64,000 bases of DNA. Origin: Methyloceanibacter caenitepidi (GTDB lineage: Bacteria; Pseudomonadota; Alphaproteobacteria; Rhizobiales; Methyloligellaceae). The notes beneath the pieces were generated by a model. The model was given only the letters and a program-made list of their open reading frames with translations. It was not told where the DNA came from and ran no database searches. Of this stretch, positions 34,288-44,175 are shown piece after piece. The stretch spans positions 434,001 to 498,000 of the forward strand of contig NZ_AP014648.1 in the NCBI RefSeq assembly GCF_000828475.1, given 5' to 3'. Position 1 is the first letter of the stretch. Each line of letters begins with the position of its first letter. The position numbers and the translations under genes were made by a program.

Positions 34288-34498
34288 TAGCGTCTCCGTT
34301 GTAATTGATCTTTACCCGTTGAGCCGTGTCGGCTGAGCCTCGCCCGCCGAGGCTTGATGCGCCCTCGCCGTGGCCTAATGGCGAAGCGCGCCGGTGCCGC
34401 CCTCCTGTCGTCCGCGCGAGAATGCATGTAGGGACGTTTCGGCGGAAGCGAAAGAGGCGATTGTGCAATTAATCGACTTGATTGCGCCGCGGCGTTGC

Positions 34499-35656
34499 CT
34501 ATTCGCCGATGCCGTCAAAAAATTCTTTCACCCGCGCGAAGAAGCCTGACGATTCGGGACTCGTTTCCGCGTTCGACTCTTCGTCGAATTGCCGCAGGAG
34601 TTCACGCTGTTTGCGCGTGAGGTTCTTCGGTGTTTCGACCTCGACCTGAATATAGAGGTCGCCCTGCTGCTTGGACCGCAGAACGGGCATGCCTTTGCCC
34701 TTGAGGCGAAACTGTTTGCCGCTCTCGCTGCCCTCGGGAATCTTCACGCGGCTGCGTCCGCCGTCGATCGTCGGGACTTCTATATGCCCGCCGAGCGCGG
34801 CCGTCGTCATGGAGATCGGCGCGCGGCAGAACAGGTCCGCACCGTCGCGCTGGAAAAACGCGTGAGGCTTGATGGCTAGGAAGATATAGAGATCTCCCGG
34901 CGGTCCGCCGCGCAAGCCTGCCTCGCCCTCGCCGGCAAGCCGGATGCGCGTGCCGTCCTCAACGCCCTCGGGGATGGTCACGGACAGCGTCCGCTCGCGC
35001 ATCACGCGCCCAGTGCCCTGGCAGCTCGTGCAAGGGTCTTCGATAACCTCGCCGCGGCCATCGCAAGTGGGGCATGACCGTTCGATTGTGAAAAACCCCT
35101 GGCTCGCGCGGACCTTGCCCGCGCCGCCGCACGTCCGGCAGGTGACCGGCGATGTCCCCGGCTTGGCGCCCGAGCCGGAACACTCTTCGCAGGTGACGCC
35201 GGTGGGAACGCGGATCTGCGCCGTGCGGCCTTCATAGGCCTCGGCCAGCGAAATTTGCATGTTGTAGCGGAGATCGGCGCCACGCTCGCGGCCGCCGCGT
35301 TGCCGTGGCCGGCGCGCGCCCATGAACTCGCCGAACAGGTCGTCGAACATCGCCGACATGGATTCCGAAAAGTCCGAGCCGAAGCCGTGAGGGCCACCGC
35401 CCCCGCCAAATCCGCCAAAGCCCGACCGTCCGTCGAAGGCCGCATGGCCAAACCGGTCGTAAGCCGCGCGGCGCTGCGGATCCTTCAGGATCTCATAGGC
35501 TTCGTTGACAACCTTGAAACGTTCTTCCGCGGTCTCATCCCCGCCATGGCGGTCGGGGTGACATTCCTTCGCAAGGCGCCGGAACGCGCTCTTGATCTCG
35601 GCGTCATTGGCACCGCGGGCAACGCCGAGGACTTCGTAGTAGCACTGCTTCGCCAT
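34499..35656 (-). CDS. dnaJ: Chaperone protein DnaJ
   Basis: A 385-residue Hsp40 co-chaperone. The J domain has HPD (about residues 33-35), a Gly/Phe-rich linker follows ([18 protein letters not shown]), then four CxxCxGxG zinc motifs ([32 protein letters not shown]) and the C-terminal peptide-binding domain. It stimulates the ATPase of DnaK, encoded just upstream. ATG 35656 is preferred over a GTG one codon earlier. Two hairpins without T-runs lie between dnaK and dnaJ (35676-35699, 35727-35756). Confidence 0.97.
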   Translation of the reverse strand: MAKQCYYEVLGVARGANDAEIKSAFRRLAKECHPDRHGGDETAEERFKVVNEAYEILKDPQRRAAYDRFGHAAFDGRSGFGGFGGGGGPHGFGSDFSESMSAMFDDLFGEFMGARRPRQRGGRERGADLRYNMQISLAEAYEGRTAQIRVPTGVTCEECSGSGAKPGTSPVTCRTCGGAGKVRASQGFFTIERSCPTCDGRGEVIEDPCTSCQGTGRVMRERTLSVTIPEGVEDGTRIRLAGEGEAGLRGGPPGDLYIFLAIKPHAFFQRDGADLFCRAPISMTTAALGGHIEVPTIDGGRSRVKIPEGSESGKQFRLKGKGMPVLRSKQQGDLYIQVEVETPKNLTRKQRELLRQFDEESNAETSPESSGFFARVKEFFDGIGE

Positions 35657-35776
35657 CACCCCTCCGGACCCTCATGCCCCGTTCGTTTGTAAACGGGGCG
35701 CATGCGAGCCTCTTATTGGGCAGTCGGCGGAGCCCCGAACGAAACCAGGGCTCCGCTGCCGTATTGCACCTTGTCG

Positions 35777-37702
35777 TTACGCGGATTTCTTGTCGTCGTC
35801 GTCTTTGACTTCCTCAAAGTCGACATCGACCACGTTCTCATCTCCGCCGCCGCTTCCGGCTGCATCGGCAGAGGGACCCTCAGCGGCACCCTCGGCCTCG
35901 TTCGACTGATACATGGCTTCGCCAAGCTTCATCGAGGCCTGAGCCAGAGCCTCAAGCTTCTGCTTGATGGCTTCCACGTCCTCGCCCTCGGCGGCGGTTT
36001 TCACTTCGGCCGCGGCAGCCTCGACTGCCGCTTTGTCCTCGGCCGAAACCTTGTCGCCGAAATCGGCGAGCATCTTTTCGGTCGAATGGGTCAGCGCTTC
36101 GGCCTGGTTGCGAACCTCGACAAGTTCGCGGCGCTTCTTGTCTTCCTCGGCGTGGCTCTCGGCTTCCTTGACCATGCGGTCGATATCCGCGTCGGACAGG
36201 CCGCCAGAGGCCTGAATGCGGATCGACTGCTCCTTGCCGGTTGCCTTGTCCGATGCCGAGACGTTCACGATGCCGTTGGCGTCGATGTCGAACGTAACCT
36301 CAATCTGCGGCACGCCACGAGGTGCGGGCGGAATACCGACAAGGTCGAACTGGCCCAGCAGCTTGTTGTCCGCCGCCATCTCGCGCTCGCCTTGGAAGAC
36401 CCGGATCGTCACCGCGTTCTGATTGTCTTCGGCGGTGGAGAAGACCTGGCTCTTCTTGGTCGGGATCGTGGTATTGCGGTCGATGAGACGGGTAAACACG
36501 CCGCCCAGGGTCTCGATGCCGAGCGACAGCGGCGTCACGTCGAGCAGCAGCACGTCCTTGACGTCGCCCTGCAGCACGCCCGCCTGGATCGCGGCGCCGA
36601 TGGCCACGACTTCGTCCGGATTCACGCCCTTGTGCGGCTCTTTGCCGAAGAAGTTCTTCACCGTCTCGGCGACCTTCGGCATGCGGGTCATGCCGCCGAC
36701 GAGGATCACCTCGTTGATGTCGCCGGCCTTCAGACCAGCATCCTTGAGCGCCGCTTCGCACGGGGCGATGGTGCGCTTGATCAGGTCTTCCACGAGGCTC
36801 TCGAGCTTCGCGCGGGTCAGCTTCATGGTCAGATGCTTCGGACCCGACTGGTCGGCCGTGATGAAGGGCAGGTTGATTTCCGTCTGCTGCGTGGAGGACA
36901 GCTCGATCTTGGCCTTCTCGGCCGCCTCCTTCAGGCGCTGCAGCGCGAGCTTGTCGCCGCGCAGATCGATCCCGTTCTCCTTCTTGAACTCATCGGCCAG
37001 ATAGTCGACGAGGCGCATATCGAAGTCCTCGCCGCCGAGGAACGTGTCGCCGTTGGTCGACTTCACCTCGAACACGCCGTCGCCGATCTCGAGAATCGAG
37101 ACGTCGAAGGTGCCGCCGCCGAGGTCGTAGACGGCGATGGTCTGACCGTCCTTCTTGTCGAGACCGTAGGCCAGCGCAGCCGCCGTCGGCTCGTTGATGA
37201 TGCGGAGCACCTCAAGGCCGGCGATCTTACCGGCGTCCTTCGTTGCCTGGCGCTGAGCGTCGTTGAAGTAGGCAGGAACCGTGATGACAGCCTGCTCGAC
37301 CTTCTGCCCGAGATGAGCTTCCGCCGTCTCCTTCATCTTCTGAAGGATGTAAGCGGAGATCTGGGAGGGCGAGTATTTCTTGCCGTGGGATTCGACCCAG
37401 GCATCGCCGTTGTCCGCCTTGATGATTTGGTAGGGGACCAGCTTCTGATCCTTGGCGACGGTGGGATCGTCGAAGCGGCGCCCGATCAGGCGCTTGATCG
37501 CAAAAAACGTGTTCTCGGGATTGGTAACGGCCTGGCGCTTCGCCGGCAGGCCGATGAGCACCTCGTCGTCGTCGGCAAACGCCACCATGGACGGTGTCGT
37601 GCGCACGCCCTCGGCGTTCTCGATAACCTTCGGGCTTGTTCCATCCATGACCGCGACACATGAATTCGTCGTGCCGAGGTCGATACCAATAACTTTCGCC
37701 AT
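35777..37702 (-). CDS. dnaK: Chaperone protein DnaK (Hsp70)
   Basis: A 641-residue Hsp70. It starts [21 protein letters not shown] and has the phosphate loops [13 protein letters not shown] and [10 protein letters not shown], the linker [18 protein letters not shown] and an acidic C-terminus ending [10 protein letters not shown]. It is an ATP-dependent folding chaperone working with DnaJ and GrpE. ATG 37702 gives the family start. An RpoH-type promoter lies about 150 bases upstream (37852-37881). The long open frame on the opposite strand is a codon-bias shadow. Confidence 0.98.
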   Translation of the reverse strand: MAKVIGIDLGTTNSCVAVMDGTSPKVIENAEGVRTTPSMVAFADDDEVLIGLPAKRQAVTNPENTFFAIKRLIGRRFDDPTVAKDQKLVPYQIIKADNGDAWVESHGKKYSPSQISAYILQKMKETAEAHLGQKVEQAVITVPAYFNDAQRQATKDAGKIAGLEVLRIINEPTAAALAYGLDKKDGQTIAVYDLGGGTFDVSILEIGDGVFEVKSTNGDTFLGGEDFDMRLVDYLADEFKKENGIDLRGDKLALQRLKEAAEKAKIELSSTQQTEINLPFITADQSGPKHLTMKLTRAKLESLVEDLIKRTIAPCEAALKDAGLKAGDINEVILVGGMTRMPKVAETVKNFFGKEPHKGVNPDEVVAIGAAIQAGVLQGDVKDVLLLDVTPLSLGIETLGGVFTRLIDRNTTIPTKKSQVFSTAEDNQNAVTIRVFQGEREMAADNKLLGQFDLVGIPPAPRGVPQIEVTFDIDANGIVNVSASDKATGKEQSIRIQASGGLSDADIDRMVKEAESHAEEDKKRRELVEVRNQAEALTHSTEKMLADFGDKVSAEDKAAVEAAAAEVKTAAEGEDVEAIKQKLEALAQASMKLGEAMYQSNEAEGAAEGPSADAAGSGGGDENVVDVDFEEVKDDDDKKSA

Positions 37703-37851
37703 TTCCGAGCCTCTCTTTCTGGCAAACCGTCCGGGCCCTAGCGCGGCACCCGGCATCAACTGATGCGCCTGGCCTTCCTCAAGGCGGCGCGATCCGGTTC
37801 CCAATTGTTTCGCAGCGCCCCCGTGCGGAAAATCACGCGGGGTTCCGCGGT

Positions 37852-37881
37852 TATATAGGTGCCAACCCTAGGGCCCGCAAG
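37852..37881 (-). promoter_or_regulatory. RpoH (sigma-32) type heat-shock promoter of dnaK
   Basis: On the minus strand CTTG (37881-37878) is followed after 18 bases by CCTATATA (37859-37852). This matches the alphaproteobacterial heat-shock consensus CTTG-N17/18-CYTATNT. It faces dnaK, whose start lies 150 bases downstream. No CIRCE inverted repeat was seen nearby. Confidence 0.75.
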
Positions 37882-38052
37882 GAGAACACAGGTCGCATCT
37901 GGAGGTATTCCAGGTCTTCCCGCCGATGCTTCTGCGTGGCCCTTACGTGCGACGCCCGGCCTCGCAATCGGCTCTATCCTGGGCATTTCGGCCCGATAGA
38001 CTGAGGCTTCAAGGCGAGAGGCGCGAAAGGGAAGCGGAAAGGCAAACGGCGC

Positions 38053-38649
38053 GTGCAGTATTTTCCGAAAGAATTAACCGTGGCCGAACAGATCGCGCTG
38101 CTGGGCGATATTCGCGACATTATCCGGCAGGCGCCACTTTTCGTGCCCACGATGCCGCGCTCAGGCAGGCCCATGTCCGTCCGGATGACGAATGCGGGCG
38201 CGCTCGGCTGGGTCACGGACAAGGCGCGCGGCTATCGCTATCAGGCCACTCATCCCGCGACGGGCGCCCCATGGCCCGCAATTCCCCAAGGGCTCCTCGC
38301 GCTGTGGGAGAAGCTTTCCGGCTATCCCCATCCGCCGGAAGCCTGCCTGATCAACTACTATGACAGCACCGCCAAGATGGGACTGCATCAGGACCGGGAC
38401 GAGGACGAGTTCGCAGCGCCTGTGCTGTCGGTGTCGCTTGGCGATACCGCGATTTTCCGTGTCGGCGGCACCACCCGGAAAGGCCCGGCGCGCAAGCTCG
38501 AGCTGATCTCGGGGGATGTGGTCGTTCTGGGCGGCGCCGACCGGCTCGCCTATCACGGGATCGATCGCGTGCTGCCCGGCACGAGCGATCTGCTGGACGA
38601 GGGCGGACGGTTCAATCTCACGCTCCGCCGCGTCACCAAGCCCGGCTAG
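38053..38649 (+). CDS. alkB: AlkB-type DNA alkylation repair dioxygenase
   Basis: A 198-residue Fe(II)/2-oxoglutarate dioxygenase that removes methyl groups from 1-methyladenine and 3-methylcytosine. It has RMTNAGALGWVTDKARGYRY, the iron ligands in GLHQDRDEDEF and YHGIDRV, and the 2-oxoglutarate motif RFNLTLRR. The start is a GTG at 38053; an in-frame stop lies at 38002-38004 and no better codon exists between. It is on the plus strand between grpE and dnaK, which both run left, so it splits the heat-shock genes. Confidence 0.92.
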   Translation: MQYFPKELTVAEQIALLGDIRDIIRQAPLFVPTMPRSGRPMSVRMTNAGALGWVTDKARGYRYQATHPATGAPWPAIPQGLLALWEKLSGYPHPPEACLINYYDSTAKMGLHQDRDEDEFAAPVLSVSLGDTAIFRVGGTTRKGPARKLELISGDVVVLGGADRLAYHGIDRVLPGTSDLLDEGGRFNLTLRRVTKPG

Positions 38650-38658
38650 CGCTGTGTC

Positions 38659-39327
38659 CTAGCGTTTGCCCTGATTGTCGTCATTGGCCGCCGTGCCCGT
38701 GCCGAAGCCATTGCCCTGCTTCCCTTGGGCGTCGCCTTTCGGCGTGGGCGCCGGCTTCGGACCGCCCTTCGACACGGCAACGAGCGCGGGCCGCAAGACC
38801 CGGTCGCCAATGGTGAAGCCGGCCTGCATGACCTGTACCACGGTGCCTTCCGGCACGTCGGTCGTCGGGACCTCGTACATCGCCTGCTGCTCGTTGGGAT
38901 CGAAGCGCTGCCCCAGGGGCTCCAGCCGCGTGACGCCGTGCTTCTCCATCATCTTCAGGAGTTCGCGCTCGGTCAGTTCCACGCCTTCGAGAAAGCTCTT
39001 GAGCGCCGGGTCCTTCTCCGCCGCCTCCGCCGGCACATGTTCGATCACGCGGCGCAGATTGTCGCCAATGGTCAGAACGTCGCGCGCGAAATTCGAGATG
39101 GCATAGCGTGAGGTATCTTCCTTCTCCCGCTCCGTGCGGCGGCGCAGGTTCTCCATGTCGGCCATGGTGCGCAATAGCTTGTCGCGCATGTCTGCGTTTT
39201 CTGTCAGCAGCGCATCGAGGTCACCCGCGACGTCGGTGCCGGCGTCCGTGTCGGCAGACGTTTCCGGCGCACCTTGCGGTGTCTGCGGATTGTCGTTGGG
39301 GCGGGTATCGGAAGGGTCGTCCGGCAT
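38659..39327 (-). CDS. grpE: Nucleotide exchange factor GrpE
   Basis: A 222-residue DnaK nucleotide exchange factor. An acidic disordered N-terminus leads to the coiled-coil MRDKLLRTMADMENLRRRTEREKED and the beta domain LEPLGQRFDPNEQQAMYEVPT...VVQVMQAGFTIGDRVLRPALVAVSKG. ATG 39327 fits; a longer frame upstream is less likely. It lies 100 bases after hrcA on the same strand. Confidence 0.96.
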   Translation of the reverse strand: MPDDPSDTRPNDNPQTPQGAPETSADTDAGTDVAGDLDALLTENADMRDKLLRTMADMENLRRRTEREKEDTSRYAISNFARDVLTIGDNLRRVIEHVPAEAAEKDPALKSFLEGVELTERELLKMMEKHGVTRLEPLGQRFDPNEQQAMYEVPTTDVPEGTVVQVMQAGFTIGDRVLRPALVAVSKGGPKPAPTPKGDAQGKQGNGFGTGTAANDDNQGKR

Positions 39328-39427
39328 CGAAACTCTCAAGCGTTTGGATTGACAGGAAGCGCCCCGGATATCGACCGGGCGGCGACAAAAATCAAGGGAC
39401 AAGGCCGGGATCGCCGTGGCGGAGGCC

Positions 39428-40522
39428 TTACGGGACGAGCCGCCCGAGGAGCCGCGCCGTGTAATCCACCATCGGAATGATGCGGGCGTAGTTGAGGCGC
39501 GTGGGCCCGATCACGCCCAGCACGCCGACGATCTTCTGCTCCGAATCCTCGAATGGCGACACGATAAGCGCCGAGCCGGAGAGGGAGAAGAGATTGTTCT
39601 CCGAACCGATGAAGATCCGGACCCCTTGCGCCCGTTCGGCAAGGCCGAGCAGCTGAATCAGCCCCTTCTTGGCGTCGAGATCCTCGAACAGCAGCCGGAC
39701 CCGCTCCAGGTCCTCCATGGCCTTGATGTCCTCGAGAAGATGCGCGCGGCCACACACGATCAGGCTCTGCCGGTCGTCGGCTTCGCCGGACCATGTCGCG
39801 AGGCCATCCGTCACCACTTGCGCCGTCAGTTCGTCGAGTTGAGCGCGCCGCTCCTCGATCTCCGTCTCGACGCGCTTGCGCGCCTCTTCCAGCGTCATGC
39901 CGGCGATGCGCGCGTTCATGTAGTTCGTCGCCTCGTTCAGAGACGACGGCGGCAATCCTTGCGGCAGCGTGACAATGCGGTTCTCGACGTCTCCGTCTTC
40001 GCTCACGAGCACCGCCAGCGCCTGGCCTTGACCGAGATTGACGAACTCCACCTGCCTCAGCGTCTTGCTCTGCTTCTCGGCCAAGACCACGCCGGCGCAG
40101 CGGGACAGGCCCGACAGCATCTCGCCGGCCTCGGCGAGGTAGTCTTTCACACCCCGGTGGCGCCCGCTCGCCGACATGCGGGCTTCGATTTCCCTGCGCT
40201 CGGCCTCCGTGACGTCGCCGATCTCCAGCAGGCCGTCCACGAACAGCCGCAAGCCCGTTTGCGTCGGCAGCCGGCCGGCGCTCGTGTGCGGGGCGTAGAT
40301 CAGTCCCAGCCCCTCGAGATCGGACATGACGTTGCGCACCGAAGCCGGCGACAAGGTCATCGGCAGTGCACGGCTCAAATTGCGCGAGCCGACCGGTTCG
40401 CCCGTCTCCAAATAGGTCTCGACGATGCGCCGGAAGATCTCGCGCGAGCGTTCGTTGAGCTGACGCAAACCGGCAGCCGCGTCCGCCGCCGCCATGGCGT
40501 CTTTGACGTCCGTATGACCCAT
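39428..40522 (-). CDS. hrcA: Heat-inducible transcription repressor HrcA
   Basis: A 364-residue repressor that binds CIRCE operators of chaperone genes. The N-terminal winged helix ([52 protein letters not shown]) and [22 protein letters not shown] are diagnostic. The C-terminal half has the [54 protein letters not shown] block. No CIRCE copy was found in this window, so its targets (usually groESL) lie elsewhere. Confidence 0.96.
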   Translation of the reverse strand: MGHTDVKDAMAAADAAAGLRQLNERSREIFRRIVETYLETGEPVGSRNLSRALPMTLSPASVRNVMSDLEGLGLIYAPHTSAGRLPTQTGLRLFVDGLLEIGDVTEAERREIEARMSASGRHRGVKDYLAEAGEMLSGLSRCAGVVLAEKQSKTLRQVEFVNLGQGQALAVLVSEDGDVENRIVTLPQGLPPSSLNEATNYMNARIAGMTLEEARKRVETEIEERRAQLDELTAQVVTDGLATWSGEADDRQSLIVCGRAHLLEDIKAMEDLERVRLLFEDLDAKKGLIQLLGLAERAQGVRIFIGSENNLFSLSGSALIVSPFEDSEQKIVGVLGVIGPTRLNYARIIPMVDYTARLLGRLVP

Positions 40523-40588
40523 GCGGGAAATTTAGGTAGCGCTCTGCACGGCGTCAAACGACATCGGCGGCGGGCGTCGGCGTGTCGA

Positions 40589-41611
40589 CTAGTTCAACGG
40601 TCCAAAATCTTGGGTGATCGGGGCCGCGAGTTCGTCCGGCGCGCCGAAATGAGCGAAGTAGCGCGAATTGATATGCTCCACCGGCAGGATGATCAGGACA
40701 TCCGTGGTGCCGAACTGCCGATCGATTACCGCCCCGTCGCCGATATAGGCCCCGAGCCGGAGATAGCCCTTGATCAGAGGCGGCATCGCCTTGAGCGCCG
40801 CGCGCATGTTCAGCGCTTCCTGCGGCATCATGTTCATGTCGACACGGAGATGATCGTGCGCCGAGACACGCCACTCTTCCGGCGGACTGGCCGTGTGATG
40901 CAGGAAGCTGAGTGCTGCCGCATGCTGGGCGGGATCGACTCCCGGGAAACTGGCGCAGCCGACCATGACGTCGACGCCGTGTTGGCGTACGTAGGACCAG
41001 ATGCCGTGCCACAGAAGCTCCACGGTCCGGCGGTTGCGGTACGGCTTCAGCACGCACGAGCGGCCGAGCTCCATGAAGCTGTAACCGGGTTTGGACCGGA
41101 TCAGCGGTGCGATGTCGTATTCGCCCTGGGTGTAGAACCCGTCGTGTTCGTCCGCGATATCCTGGCGCAGAACGCGATAGGTGCCGACCACCTTCGAGCG
41201 CCTCCAGCCCTTGCGGTTGGCATCGCCGTGGTCCAGCACCAGGAGATGGTCGAAAATGGGATCGAACGCATCCTCGTCGCGTCGCGACAGCATGGCCAGG
41301 GCGTTGGGCGTGGCCGCCATCTCCTCGTAGAACACTTTGTAGCGGAGGCGCTGGGCCCGGCGGATTTCGCTCTTCTTGCGTGCGAGCCGGACTTCGAGCG
41401 AGCCGATTCGTCCATAGACCTGCGGCGGCTGAAACCGCCCGCGAAAGCCTGCCGAGAGGCCGCCCTTGCCGAGGGCGAGGCCTTTGCCCAAAGCGCCGCC
41501 GCTGCCCACAAACGGTAGTCCGCTGGGGACGCCTCGGAAATTCAAACCGGGGAATTTAGCTCCCACCAGAAACTTCTCTGCAAGGCGTCCCGGAGTCGTT
41601 TTCGTCGGCAT
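40589..41611 (-). CDS. olsB: L-ornithine N-alpha-acyltransferase OlsB
   Basis: A 340-residue GNAT-fold acyltransferase. The central region RRAQRLRYKVFYEEMAA, LVLDHG, VVGTYRVLRQD and ELGRSCVLKPYRNRRTVELLWHGIW, with HLRVDMNMMPQ later, matches OlsB, which makes lyso-ornithine lipid from ornithine and 3-hydroxyacyl-ACP. The glycine-rich N-terminal 60 residues are longer than usual. ATG 41611 is used; a GTG at 41623 is possible. No OlsA gene is adjacent. The 180 bases upstream to the hybrid kinase show nothing else. Confidence 0.9.
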   Translation of the reverse strand: MPTKTTPGRLAEKFLVGAKFPGLNFRGVPSGLPFVGSGGALGKGLALGKGGLSAGFRGRFQPPQVYGRIGSLEVRLARKKSEIRRAQRLRYKVFYEEMAATPNALAMLSRRDEDAFDPIFDHLLVLDHGDANRKGWRRSKVVGTYRVLRQDIADEHDGFYTQGEYDIAPLIRSKPGYSFMELGRSCVLKPYRNRRTVELLWHGIWSYVRQHGVDVMVGCASFPGVDPAQHAAALSFLHHTASPPEEWRVSAHDHLRVDMNMMPQEALNMRAALKAMPPLIKGYLRLGAYIGDGAVIDRQFGTTDVLIILPVEHINSRYFAHFGAPDELAAPITQDFGPLN

Positions 41612-41791
41612 AGTGCTGCCCACCTGACATTTTCGGGGATCGTGCCGCGAGGCTTAAGCAAGGTCTCGACGGATCGCAGGGCCTTCCGACCAACCCCGAT
41701 TCGGCCACATCGGAAGCGGGTTAGCAAACCAATTCGAACTCTATGTGACAGGCGGTGGATATCCGCACAGGGCGGGTACTGCTTACGGTGA

Positions 41792-44065
41792 CTAGGCGGC
41801 ACCTGCTTCCGCCTCGAGAGGGTCCTCTTGCCAGCGTGCGACCAGCTCTTGCAGGTCACGTTTTTCGAAGGGTTTGGCCAGGTAGTCGTCCAGACCCGCT
41901 GCAAGATAGGAGTCCCCGTCCTCCGCATAGGCATTGGCGGTCAGGGCGACGATCGGGGGGCGTCCGTTCCCCGGTTCCGCACTGCCGGGATAGAGCGCCC
42001 GGATTCGGGCCGCGGCTTCGATTCCGCCGATATTCGGCATGTGGATATCCATCAGGATCAGGTCGATGCCGGCGCCGGTACCGAGGGCCGCCTTGACGTT
42101 CGCGATGGCTTCGGCACCGTCGCGAACCCGGGTCACGCTGGCCCCCGCCTTCACAAGGACGGTGCGCGCCAACAGGGCGTTGATGTCGTTGTCTTCGGCG
42201 AGCAGGACCGAAAAGCCGCTTGCCGGGAGGGTGCGGGTGGGGGAGCCGCCGCCGAGCCGGTGGACGGGCTTCCGGGTCGCTTCTAGCGGGGCGAACAGGC
42301 GCGTCAATGCCGAAATCGGCCGCACCGGACGCACCAGAAAAGCTGTAGGGCCCTGGTCCGCGAGCCCCGCATAGGCATCGCGTTCTCCTGGATCGATGAC
42401 AACCACCAGCCGGGGCTCCGATTGGCCTTCCGCGCGGCCAAGCAGGGGGACGAGGGACCGTGCGCCGTACTCGGCGTTCGCCATGTCGGTCAGCAATCCG
42501 GTGAACGGGGCGCCTTCTTGGGCCGCACGTTGCGCGACGCTGGCGGCTTCGGCGCGGGCGACACAGGCGACCGAAGCGCCGGCGCTGGCGATGAGGTCTT
42601 CAGCGACGGTAGCTTCCGTTCGGCCCTCGAGCAGGATCAGCACGCGTTCTCCCGGCAGGGGCTTTGGCCATGCGGCGCCAAGAGGCGGCGTGTCTGCGGG
42701 GGCTTCGAGCGGGATCTCGACGCTGAAGGTCGTCCCCATGCCCGGCCGGCTTGCAACACGGATGTCGCCTCCCATCGCCTGCACGAGCCGCTTCGAGATT
42801 GTGAGCCCGAGCCCGGTGCCGCCATGGCGCCGTGTCGGGCCCTGATCGGCTTGTTCGAACTCGGCAAAGATGCGCTCGAGCGCGTCGTCGCGGACGCCGG
42901 GGCCCGTGTCGGTCACGTCGAAACGGAGAAGGGCTTGGTCTGGGTTGGAAGGATCGCTGGCGCCGCTGACGGATAGGCTCACGCCTCCTATCTCGGTGAA
43001 CTTGATGGCGTTGCCGACGAGATTGATCAGCACCTGTCGGACCCGCATCTCGTCGCCGACGATGCGTGTCGGCAGGTCGGGCGCAACGATCCAGCCGATC
43101 TCCAGCCCCTTCTCGCGGGCGCGGGGAGCCAGCAGTTCGACGACGCCCTGAACGGCTTCGGACAGATCGAACGGCGCCGGGCGCAATTCCATCTTGCCCG
43201 CCTCGATCTTGGAGAAGTCGAGGACCTCGTCGATGAGGCTCAGAAGCGTTGTTGCGGATGCCGAAATGGCGCGCGCATAGGTCAGTTGTTCCGGCGACAG
43301 CTTGGTGTCCAGGAGCAGACCCGTCATGCCGAGTATGCCGTTCATCGGTGTACGGATTTCGTGGCTCATCGCGGCAAGGAACTGCGACTTGGCCTGGTTC
43401 GCCGTCATGGCTTCGTCGCGGGCGCGGGCGAGCGCCAATTCGGCAGCCCGCTGCTCGGTCACGTCGCGGGCGACGCTCTGAACCTCACCGTCCCTGCCGT
43501 CTTCACACGGCAAGGCGAAATCCTCCCAGACGAACCAGCGCGGACCCGAGGCGGTGTTCAGCTCGATCACGCGGGTGCTGCGGCCCGCCCCTGTCTCATC
43601 GCTCTGCGGACCGGAGTCGCTAGCGAGGATGGGCAGCGTCAGCGGTGCACCAATGACTTCGTCGCGGGCGACGCCGAACGTTCTGCAAAATGCGTCGTTG
43701 ACGAAGGACAGGTTACCGTCGGCGTCGCGGCGCGCGATGACCTCGTCCTGGTGGTCCAGCAGGTCGCGATAGCGCCTCTCGCGCTCGCGGATTTCCCACT
43801 GCAGGTCCTTGATCGATTCGATGTCGTTGTTGAGCCGGTCGGCAAGGGCCGCAAGCCGGCTGTGGTCGGGTGCCGGATGCAGCCGCATGGCCACGACCAG
43901 GAGGGCGAAGCCCAGCATCAGCGGCGCAAGCGCGAGCGTTCCGGTCCCGCCCAGGCCGAGCAGGCACAGCCCGATCAGCGCCAGCGCGAGGGCCGCGATG
44001 GTCAGGGGTGCACGCACCCCGCCGGCGCCGTCAGCGCCGGAGCTCTGCCAGTTCGTGTACTGCAC
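41792..44065 (-). CDS. Hybrid sensor histidine kinase with PAS and two receiver-like domains
   Basis: A 757-residue protein: two N-terminal membrane segments (about 20-60), a PAS domain (about 100-205), the kinase dimerisation box with His235 in AAMSHEIRTPMNG, a HATPase domain (VLINLVGNAIKFTE, GTGLGLTISKRLV), a weakly conserved receiver-like domain (about 485-600) and a C-terminal receiver (LLAEDND, phospho-Asp in LILMDIHMPN, ALTANAY, KPF). It probably passes phosphate to a phosphotransfer protein elsewhere. The signal is unknown; there is no regulator gene beside it. It resembles BarA-like kinases in layout only. Confidence 0.92.
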   Translation of the reverse strand: MQYTNWQSSGADGAGGVRAPLTIAALALALIGLCLLGLGGTGTLALAPLMLGFALLVVAMRLHPAPDHSRLAALADRLNNDIESIKDLQWEIRERERRYRDLLDHQDEVIARRDADGNLSFVNDAFCRTFGVARDEVIGAPLTLPILASDSGPQSDETGAGRSTRVIELNTASGPRWFVWEDFALPCEDGRDGEVQSVARDVTEQRAAELALARARDEAMTANQAKSQFLAAMSHEIRTPMNGILGMTGLLLDTKLSPEQLTYARAISASATTLLSLIDEVLDFSKIEAGKMELRPAPFDLSEAVQGVVELLAPRAREKGLEIGWIVAPDLPTRIVGDEMRVRQVLINLVGNAIKFTEIGGVSLSVSGASDPSNPDQALLRFDVTDTGPGVRDDALERIFAEFEQADQGPTRRHGGTGLGLTISKRLVQAMGGDIRVASRPGMGTTFSVEIPLEAPADTPPLGAAWPKPLPGERVLILLEGRTEATVAEDLIASAGASVACVARAEAASVAQRAAQEGAPFTGLLTDMANAEYGARSLVPLLGRAEGQSEPRLVVVIDPGERDAYAGLADQGPTAFLVRPVRPISALTRLFAPLEATRKPVHRLGGGSPTRTLPASGFSVLLAEDNDINALLARTVLVKAGASVTRVRDGAEAIANVKAALGTGAGIDLILMDIHMPNIGGIEAAARIRALYPGSAEPGNGRPPIVALTANAYAEDGDSYLAAGLDDYLAKPFEKRDLQELVARWQEDPLEAEAGAA

Positions 44066-44175
44066 TGTTTTGACGCCTGTTTATGCGCCGGACTTTGTGT
44101 CCGGCTTTTCATTGGCGCCGAGCTTGGCAGAGAAAGTTTGAGAAACTCTTGAGAGGATCGCGCGCAATTGCGGCT

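Noticed and set aside
35676..35756. Two hairpins between dnaK and dnaJ as terminators
   Set aside because: Stems of 8 and 9 bp lack T-runs, so they are at most weak processing or stability elements.
40523..40560. A sigma-70 promoter TTGACG-N17-TAAATT before hrcA
   Set aside because: The -10 box would end only a few bases before the start codon, leaving no room for a ribosome site, so it was not listed.
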